Source: Anoplolepis gracilipes
Taxonomy: Eukaryota; Arthropoda; Insecta; Hymenoptera; Formicidae
Assembly (NCBI RefSeq): GCF_047496725.1
Contig: NC_132974.1
Location: 9,495,001 to 9,559,000, forward strand
DNA: 64,000 nt
Direction: 5' to 3'
This document shows, piece by piece, positions 30,151 to 40,986 of the stretch; position 1 is the stretch's first letter, and every line of letters begins with the position of its first letter. The translations under genes were made by a program, and so were the position numbers. The notes under the pieces are model-generated. The model had not been told where the DNA came from. It worked only from the letters and a program-made list of their open reading frames with translations, and made no database searches.

Positions 30151-33100
30151 GGAAAGAAAGATCAGGATATACTAAATCAACTACTTGAAAGGAGTGTTCG
30201 GGATAATGTTGCGCGGGCGACTTTATTAAAAAATTAACTCTGTTAAAAAGTTAGTCGAACGTGCCGTATAAAAATTATCTTCTCTTCTTGATTGCTCTCA
30301 GGTACGAAATGCTATTATTTGTTGACAAAGTTCCATCGTCGCAATTTCGCAATTTTACAATTTTCTGATAATAGAATAAAATATTTCGAAGGTTATGCAA
30401 ATATAAAAGATTTTTTAATCGCGATTGCTACATAATACAAATGCAAATATACTGTTATTGGATATTTAAGATTTTTGTAAAAATAAGTTTTTACGAAGTA
30501 TACAAATAAATATTGAATTTTTACACTTTTTAAGCAAAATTTATTTTAATGGCACATTTCTAATTTTGTATTAATATAGTTAATATAGTTAATATGTATT
30601 AATATAGTTAATATTGTAAATAATCAAGTTGCCGAAAGATAGATTAATCAAATTTTTCCTACTAAAAAATAAATCTATAAAATTAACTCAAAAACTAATC
30701 TTATAATAAACCTAATAAAATTAACCCCAAAAATGTACGAAAATAACAGATAAGCTTAGATATCCGCAGATATCCGATAAGTTAAAAGTAGCCGTTTTGG
30801 CGTAAGATGGAACCGTTTGAATGCAATCAAGTACATCGTGCCGGTCATGCATAAGCGAGCAAGTATATAATGTGCTACTTCACGCGAGCAAACACGTGCG
30901 CTGTATTGCACATGCTTCGCACGTAACAATATCAAGATTTAAGTCACTGTTGCAGTTTAGCTCGTTACATATGTCGCGTATCTTTGAGAATTTCTCTCTC
31001 TCCTCCCCGGCTCCTCGAGCTCGGTCACCATTTGCCAAAAACTGCCCATTAGAAAAGGAGCACGCGCGTAAAAGCGAAGTAGCAGGTCGAATTCCAGTTA
31101 GGTAGAGAGTAACCAAGCACGAGTCGAGAGTTTTAATTACGCGAACGTAAGCTTCGTGAAGAAATTTCCTGGCGTTTTAAAGAGGCCGAGAATGGGTCCG
31201 TTAAAATATCCGAAAACTGGTGGCATTTAAAGGGCCGCGAATTTGCACGTAGCGATGGCACGGGGAGGGCGGAGATCTGGGGCGAGAATGAGAAAAGGGC
31301 GGCGGAGGTACCGGAAGAGAGACGTAGGAAGAAATAAAGCGGCCATGTTCCTTTGAGGCTACGAGGCAATATGGAAATAAAGGTCGGTATCCGTGTAAAA
31401 GTTTTAGTGTCACCTTCGCCTGCGCGGGTTTATTGCTCCCCAGAGAGAAGCTTCTCTTCTTTCCTTTTCTTTTCGACTCTCTCCTGCCTCTTCTTCCTAC
31501 TCTTCTCTCTTTCTCTCTCTGCTCCTCCCTTGCTTTTATTTCGATTTGGTAGGCACCTACACAGCCGCAGGCGACCATCTCGACAACCTCCTTTTCCTCT
31601 TCCTCTTCTTCTTCCGTCCCAACTGCTGTGCCCTTCTTTTTTCTTGCTCAGGAAACAACCTTTGACCGGACTATCCCTCATCAGGACGTTATTTTTACAA
31701 CGTCCTGACCGATAATCGTTTTTCGTTTTGTTTCAACCGATTATCGGAACCTGCGGTCTTTTATAGCAGAAAAACCGCATGTATATATATGTGTATATGC
31801 TTTTTCTCTCCTTATCCTTCCTTTCATCTCTTCTTTGCTATCGTATGGTTGCGAGATCTCAAAAACATCGATGGTGGTCCAGTAACCGGATAAGGGCGAT
31901 TATCCGCAGTAAAAGAACCCGCGCATGTAAGTTCCCGGTAATACCATTTAAATTACACGCGATTACGCTACCGGTGTCGAGGTATCTCTTCTCGGCATGA
32001 AATTTAGTCCTTAGGCGCGCCATTACTTCAATTAACTACTTACATAGAAATGCAATTTGCGTAAGAATGATACGCAAACCTATTAAGTTTAGAATGAAAG
32101 TCTAGCATATTTAAATAATATATTTGAATAGTACAAATTTAAATAATGCAAAATTAAATAATATATAAGTTTAATAGTTATGTGCGCGTAATATGAAATT
32201 TCAAGCGAAAGAGGAGAGAATTTTGAAAGCTTAATCATTGCACTTAAAGTTTATAAGATTTAATTTAACAAGAAGACACATAAAAGTTAACCCATAAGTA
32301 TTTGCATGAGAACGAAGCTCAAATAACAATTTTTCCTTATATGTAGCGATTATATTTGATATCATCTTTGTATATTTTCATTTAATAGAATGTTCCAGAA
32401 TATTCTAGGAACTATTCGAATCATCTCTTTTTTAACTCAAAAACGTATGCGGGAGATATTTCTTTTATTCTTCATTAGATAAAGAAAAGAATTAAATAAA
32501 TAAAAAAATGTACATGAGATGATTAAATCAATTCGCTCAATTTTTGAGTCGGCAATTTAATAGTATAATAATAAATAAAAAAATATGATTGATTAAAAAA
32601 TCTTGCGATATCTGAATCCTTTAAACGTTTTCTTTGATAATAGACAGAGAATTGCGCTGAAATCAATGGAAGCAATTCTGTGGCATGCAAACATCGAAGC
32701 GAATACGGTTAATAGCAGGTTTTAATCACAATGCTGGATAAACATTTACCCACGACGTCATCATTGTTGCTGTTTCAGATACTGAGGGATATCCGGCAGG
32801 GTTTAATGCAGCTAGGACGAGATGGACGGGGTCAGCTCCCTGGGGGTAAGTACATCAAGGACTAACCTCCAGCTAGTTGTCGCCTCGTCTCTTCACGACC
32901 TATAACCCGCTCTCTCGCCCACTTGCGTACGTGTGGGTGCGCGTACGTGTTCATTGTAGACGGAGGCGCGCCGGTATGCGTGCACGTTGAACAAAACGCG
33001 CACGTGCCAACCGGTATGAGAATCGACTCCCAAATGTCTGACACCTCTACTGTATGTAGTCGCTCACTCTCGCGAGACTCATTTTGAGCATTCGTTTCTT

Positions 33101-33425
33101 GATGGCTCCCCTTCTAGTCTTTTTCAGGAAATCTCGCTCCCCATAGCCTCAGCAGCTTTTCGCGATAAAGTGGAAGCGCACCAGAATGACACCTACGCCT
33201 CACAAAAAGGCAATGGAAAAGAGAAAAGAAACTTTCGCTACAAAGCTTATCCAATTAACGTCAAAGGTGTAAAAAGAATTAAAGCAAAATATAAAAATTA
33301 ATATAAATTAAATATAATGGAAAAAAAGTTTGAAATGAAGACTGAATTACGAAATGTAAGATTACAAAGATTATGTGATAAAGACAGAAATAATTAATAT
33401 TTTGAAAAATATAATATATTGTTTA

Positions 33426-33473
<48 letters not shown>

Positions 33474-36400
33474 AATAGAATTGTTTCATTAATTTGTCTT
33501 GTGTATTTTAATTAAGTAAGTATTAGTATTTTATTGTTGTAAGTTTTAATTTTATTATTTTTGTTATTATCATGAAAAAAATATATTCAACAACGAAATT
33601 TTATTTGGAATAAGAAGAGATCAATAGTTTAATATAATTTTTACAGAAATAAAATTTGTGATATAATTTGGTTCAATATTATTTTATATTTTTCATTAAA
33701 ATATTTCAGGAAAAATATACATAGTTTTAAAATGAATAATATAGTTTTAAAATCTAGCGATCAAAAAAAGATACTTAAAAAATTATTTAGAAAATTACAT
33801 AAATTTATGAAAATAATTAAAATTTAAATTAAAATGTAATAATCACAGTGCGCGATGAATATTATTTCATACATTCCAACATGAATGAAACATGTTCTAA
33901 ACTTTATTGTCTATTTATCACCACTGCGCTGATTTTATTTTTTATTCACAAAGGCTGCTGCGGCACGGCTACGTCGTGAAACCTCTCGTATACACGAACT
34001 AATCTTGTTATTGTAGCACCCGCCATTTTCAATTCCCAAACCTTCCCTTTGCTACCTCTCTCTTTCTTCACTCAACGTGCTTGTAATTCCAAGATTTCTA
34101 TACAAAAAGAGGATCCAAATTCTTAAGTTTATTATTAAATATAATTTAATGCATCAGTCTCATAGTAATCGATATTTGATATTCAATTGTACACTATACA
34201 TATTTTCTTAAATTTCAGTATGCACGGTACGCTATATAATGCAAAATATCATTTATCCATTAAAGATTTTTAAAAAATTCTTAATTCAATGAATATAAAA
34301 AGAATAATTATCTATATGAAATTATTAATTCTCATGTTCGCAAATGTCGGATCGAAACGCTCATTTGAATTCGCAGACGATACGTACATGTACGACGAAG
34401 ACGCGCGATGCGGAGGTGCGGGTGGTTTAGGACCAGGTGGTCAACACTGGTACGACGAACCGCCTTACGAATCGGACCCCGAAGACTTTCTTATGGGAGC
34501 TAGCGGCGGTCCAGTGCCCACCGCGACTATCCAAAATGGAAGGTAACGTTTCTATTCAAGTTACAGCACCTTAAATAAATAAATTCTCAATTATTAATGT
34601 AGTTGTAAATTACGAGAAGTCATCTTCTTGCATTATAATTAAATGGCACGATCGTACGTCAGGGTATGCTTTACGCTGAACTTGAGGCCGGAGAATCGAG
34701 GAGAGGGCGTGATTTCTCTTCGAACAGCTGGCGATATCAGCCTACCGCGCGATCGTTCGAGAAAAGGTGCGACGTCGACGATGCGAGGTCTCATCGTTCC
34801 TCAGGGTCATAATAATCCGCCGACGATTATACCCTTAACACATTCAAGGGCTTCGCGTGAGAGCGGAGATTACGCGAGTAGCGACGTGCAGGTAAGTTCA
34901 CCGTCGTCGTACAATGATCTGGCCTACCACCACGTGTGCCACAATCTGTAAACTTTATACTACAAACATTATGTTTGTTGTCGTCTCTTTGTTGCTATAG
35001 TCAAATTACATTGTTTTGATATTACAAACGGCGTAATATACCTGGCGAATGTAATTAGCCTGTTGTAAACACATATATAGTTTAATTCACAATCTTATTG
35101 TGATGTGCATTTTTATAATTTCTCATTAGAGGATTATTTAGAGAACGGCGTGTGGCTAATCAACTTTGACACACTGAAAAAGTAGCACACGCTACCTCGC
35201 TTCCTATGATTCCGCCGTTCGAGATTACTAAATTATCGTACCCCAAGTCATGAATCTCGTTAAGTCGCGAGTAATATTATTGCGCCGAGACGTAATATCG
35301 AAGGACCGAATTCTAGTCTAGATAAATCTTGTTAGATCCTAGCCGTCGCTCCACACAGCGGAATTACATTAGTCACTGCGTTCTGATAAGATTCCACGCA
35401 GAAGGGCCGTTGTTCCTTGGTTCCCGCCTAAGTACCGATCTCCCTCGCGAGAAGCGCGAAATTCGTAGCCCCGTTTATGTCCCATGGGCATTTATTTAGG
35501 GGAAAGGAGGAGGAGGGGGTGGGTGGAATGGTCGCTTACGTTCTCTCGCGGGCGTGTGTCACGGCGTGATTTATTTAATTTTGGGGCTGCAGAGTGTGAG
35601 CTCGAGACTGTCGACTGTGTCGGTGGACACGAGTAGGAGCGACCAGCCTCCGTTGGGCGGTTGCCATCCCGATCGGCCGGAGCATCACCACGAGCACCAT
35701 CACAACCATCGTCATCATCACGAACATCATCACTCGGTCTCACCCCGATCCAATCAGCGTCATCCCGCCGCCACTAGCACGACCATAACCAACACCGCCG
35801 ACGCAACGTCACCGCAAAGCAACGCGCAACGTCGCCCGATTCCCAGATATGTTCGTATCTGCCGAACTTGTATACTTGGATAACGTATGGATCCCGTTTT
35901 CCCTACCCCTGCACAGACACACCGCCACTTTCCATATTACTAACCCACTTGTGCACTTTTCCACGCACGTGACGTACGTGCTCGGTCCATTGCACGATCG
36001 TGTGCAGACAGATCGGGCGTCTTTGGACCAGGAAGCGGGAGATACGGAGGGAAATCGTAGTATGCGCGGATGACTCAATAGCCATTGTTTTAGAAAGAAA
36101 GAAAAGTGATCGGTTGCCGATATGTTCGAGGCACCCGAAAGCAATTCGATCCATCTGTCGGACCGACAATTAGATCCTGTGATTTACGGATTGTTTGCGT
36201 GGAATCAATGACCGTGTGACGGCTGGTGCAGCGGTTGCGTCGAAATTAATGTCGAATTTACGTTAGTCGGTCTCTCCTTCGTCTGCCGAGCAAACGTTAT
36301 TCTTTGTAGACCTTACGAACCTGATAACGATCGAACATCACTTTTACGATAGAACGTCGGGATGTATGCCAGCGTGTTCTGTTTGAATTATTGAGAAATC

Positions 36401-39400
36401 ATATGTTTCCCATAATTCTTTTTCGTCTATCAATATTTGATATATAATATATAAAGATGAAATATTACATTTCTTTTATTAAAAAATAAGAAATTTAAAG
36501 TAAATAATATAAGTATTTTATTTAAGGTATTTAATAATTATCGAAAATTTTAAATGAAAATGTTTAATTTGTTTGAATGTATAACAAAAAGAACAAACTA
36601 TTTGTAATTTTCTAATAATATTATATAAAAATGTTAAATAAAAAAAATAGTAAAGAATTTAAAATACATCACATTTCTGACAATAGAAAAGATTTATATT
36701 TAAAAAATCTACCAAGTATGAATCTCGTTCGCGCACGTCATTATACATCTATATTGATTTATATCTTTACCGTAGTTTAATCGCGCGCGCGCGCGCGCGC
36801 TATAGTCGAACATCAACGTGTAACATTATGATAATCGTGCTTGACGTTGAAGGAAAAACTGGAAAACCTTATAATCTGATCAGAGTACCCTAGAATGAGG
36901 TGTCTCATTTCCTGCTCTGACGCCTACACAGCACTGACAGCCTCTATGTATATAAATAATACTCACACACTGACACGCCAATATTAAGTATATCACTAAC
37001 CCATCTAGACCGGCGTAGCTTGCATACGCTATTTACTTCTTATGTATAACACGCAACTCCCCTTTATTAATATATCGAATGTAACGTGGTTAACATGGTG
37101 TGCAACATTTTATATACTAATCCCCAAGACTCATACATATTTGCTGCTATTACTTAGTTTGCTACGGGATAGTTACCTCGAAAGAAATATATTTAAAAAC
37201 AGTTGATAGATTATATATATATATATATATATGCAATTTTCAAACATTTTAAAAATAGTTTAATATTAACAAATGAACGGAAAAATTTTAATTTGAATTT
37301 TATGAATTATTTTACAATTAAAGTTATGAGATAGTGTGAAATACAAATAATATATTTGAATATGTTAAAATTATTACATCATTGAAATAAAATCTCTAGA
37401 GTAAAAAAAAATGTTATATATTTTAAAGTAACGGTATAATGTGTGGTTAGATTCAGTTTTATACACTTAATATATTGTACAAATAACTTTTGAGGTGGCC
37501 GTCGTGTTTGCACGTACATATAATGATTTTTTTTGACATTGGGTTCATATCTCTATGTCTCCCACACCTGCTCTATTACGCTGGTGACAGTTTCGTATTC
37601 GATATCACCTAGCGATGCTCGTAATCGTCGCCCCCTATCTAACAGCATCCGCGCGCTATTAGATCCATCATAGTGTCCGCTTTTCCCTCTCATGCGCTAT
37701 TAGAACTGTCTCCCGCGAGTATCAACGTTTTAGAGCCGGAGTAGCGGCGAGGAGGGACTATCGCCCAGCCAGAGCAGCGACTATGAAGATCAAGAGGAGC
37801 TCGAGAGTCAACACTCGGCCGCCGTGCACACAGTATGTAACACATGAGGATATTCCTTTGAGAAAACCAGTAGATTCTATTTCTCCATTCGCACTATGCC
37901 CTCCTTCACTATTTCTGCGCATATGCTCGCATGATATCGTTAATCATTATTACACGAACACCCGATGTTCAAACAATATAATAACAAAGAAAAATACACT
38001 GATGATTTATGCATGACTATCATTTAGACGATTAGTATTAGAATCATAAAGTTAATTGCTTATCCTATGTTCTATGTTTCTATAAAGTCCTGTAAAGGTG
38101 AGTATTTTTCTGAATCAAAAATATGCGCTAGATAATATTGTAAAATTTGACAAAATTGTTGCCATGTAAAAGTAGAGAGATTAGAGGGGAAAAAATGATA
38201 TATGAAAAGTCATTTATTAAACAGCTGTTTATCCAAAATTCCGCTTTAAATCCTATCAACGATATTCAGTTGAACCGCGAATAATCGTAGTGCTTAACAT
38301 GGATAATACACGAGTTCACACATACTGATCTCATTCGGAAACTAATCCACGTTTGCATTAAACCTACAGTTATGTCGTTAATTGTCTGTCACAAGTACAG
38401 GCTTTGGTCATACGCCTTAATGAGTATGCCTATCATGAATAAACACCCTGTGACAACGACATGTAATATGCAATCTCCCATTGAAATGCATAACGTCGAT
38501 ATAACGTTGTTTCGTTGCGCTTATGTAAACACATGAGAAATATGAATATTATTAGAGGGATCAATTTAATAGACTAGATGCATAACAATTTACAAACAAA
38601 ATTATAAGAGGTTGTTCTTATTTTTATTTAGAGTACATATTAATTTGCTCTTAAAATTTAACACCCGCACTCTATTTACCTATCTTTTTTTGTTGACGCA
38701 GCATGTTTCTAAAATAGTATATTATTAATGCATGATTTAATTAACATTATAAAATACACGCAAGCACAGCACTTTCATACCTGCTCACAAATTATACAAT
38801 CACAAGATGTTGTTCTATCTCTATTCCACCGACAAGTCGACGGTAGCATATAGATTCGGAGACGAAGATAATTTGCTTCTGTCAAAATCTTTCACGATCA
38901 TTTGCAATCGGTGCATGCATATTGAATATAGCAAAAATGAGACCACTCAAGTATAATTTTGTATAATTTTAATTCTGTATAATTCTTTATCACAAGTTTT
39001 CGTTCTTACTTCTCGAGGAGTTAAGTGAGAGACGCTTTTGTTTTAAGAAAAGTGTAAGGTATTCAACAAATTAATGATAATAATTACATTTTTAGTTTAA
39101 TATAATCTATTGTTATTTAATGTTAATATAATCCAATTCTCTAAAATACTGAGATCGGAAAATAGAGTTCGCGCTTTTTGACGGACGACACTTTTCGCAT
39201 CAAACGATTGGCTTGCGCGATTCTCCATCGCGTCGCATTCCAGGCCGTCATAAATGCATTATTGAAAATGACTCGACCAATGGAGGTCCTTATTTCACAT
39301 AGCTCCTCGATTTAATTAACGCGCCTTGAGCGCATTCGTCGTTCTTTTCTCACCCGTCGGCGCATTCGATGGGGGACAGTATTCCGGGCACGGTGCAGTA

Positions 39401-40940
39401 TTCCGGACACCTCGATGTTCTCCAAAACTCAATTAAAATTTCCAGTCGGAGGCCAGCGCTCTGTTGGAGGGAGACGCCAGGGCGGGAATCGCGGGCCGAG
39501 CGAGGAATTTAAGGCACGACGTGCAACGAAAGATCTCGAGGCTACGCCAGGATCGCGCGTCCTCGGAAGCCTTCCCATGCAGCGCGAGCAGCGTCGAGAG
39601 CCTGCCGAGCGGAAGTGGTTCGAGTACGCAGGCACTGGTCCGAGCGGGAAGCAATCACAGCTCGATATCCTGCGAAGATAGGGATGCCATCAGCCCGACG
39701 TCTATCGGACCTGTCCTCTGTAGAGCGAGGGCGCTCGTAGATTACACCCCCAGTCCGTACGACAAGGACGCACTCAAGTTCAAGGTCTGTCCCCGATAAT
39801 TGATTTATGGTCGAAATTTCACGCATAACTCTCTCCGTCAAAGCGTCGAGCAGACGTAGAGCAAATTTATCGCGTGGAAATTATCTCGGTGATTTGTTGA
39901 CAATTGGCAACGTGATTACTCACTGTTCTCAATTTGATTTCTTTGTTTTTTTTTTTAACATTTTATAAATTCAAAATTTCAAGGGAATTTTGATACATGT
40001 ATATTTTAATAGATGATAGCGCAGTTTGATGAAATGTATCGTCACGATAAAAAAGTGACTTCTCTTGCGAATGTTTGCGTGGTTACGTTGTTTCAGAAAG
40101 GAGATATAATCGATGTGGTACAAATGAACAAGAGCGGTTTGTGGAAGGGCGTCGTGCACAACAGGATAGGCCACTTCAAGTTCATAAATGTCGAGATACT
40201 GAACGACAGGGTGCCTAGGCGAGGAGAACCGGAGCGGGGCAAGTGGGGTCAGAGATATAGGCAGAAGCCGGGTTCCGTTCAAGAGCTCTTGCAGAGAATG
40301 AATCTTCAGGTAGGGAGAGAGAGGGAGAGAGCAATATCTCGTCGCGGCTCGAACAAACTGATTCGCATTTGCATGGCGTCGAATGCAAAGTAGAGAACCT
40401 GCTTTTATACGTTTCTTTATTCGGTGTCCCTATCGTGCTCTCTTTCCAGTTTCCCTTCATCCCTTCTCGCACTCTCTCGCCATCGCAACAGCTTTCTAGC
40501 TTATACCTTATACAACTCTCGCAGATTCCACAGACCATGACGAGTCCTTTTTGTTCGATTTTCCTTCTTCCTATTCGTCTCTCCTTCTCTCTTTCCGTTT
40601 CTCGCCGCTTGTCACCGCCTTGCTCATTTTTATTCTCACCCGATACACGATCCTGTTCTTTTCTTTATCACTTCTCGGTCTTTCCACTTCCTTCTGACTT
40701 CCACTCTCGATTTATATGAAATATTCTGAAACCTTGTCTTTTTAACCGCAGATATTTAAAAAAAGATAAGATTAATAAATCACACACACAAGAGTAATAT
40801 AAATGTGTAACAAAAGATTTTATTTTTTAATTAATTTTAACTCTGTGCTTTATTTTTATTTTAACAGAAACTTTATTTAAGGCTTAATTATATCTGACAT
40901 TCCATGTTACATATTTAAAAAAATGTTTCTTATTGACGAT

Positions 40941-40986
<46 letters not shown>

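Larger units (their letters stand above)
28712..32778 (+). other. intron with CpG-rich patches and structured hairpins
   Basis: 4.07-kb intron. GC-rich sequence at 28.86-29.54 and 30.79-32.0 kb is separated by AT-rich stretches, a (GA)n tract at 30080-30145 and the triple hairpin cluster at 31681-31779. It ends at acceptor TTGCTGTTTCAG. No coding exon recognised. Confidence 0.65.
35851..37733 (+). other. intron
   Basis: 1.88-kb intron, CpG-rich at its start then AT-rich, with a (CG)n run at 36782-36800 and (TA)n at 37211-37232. Ends at acceptor ATCAACGTTTTAG. Confidence 0.65.
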
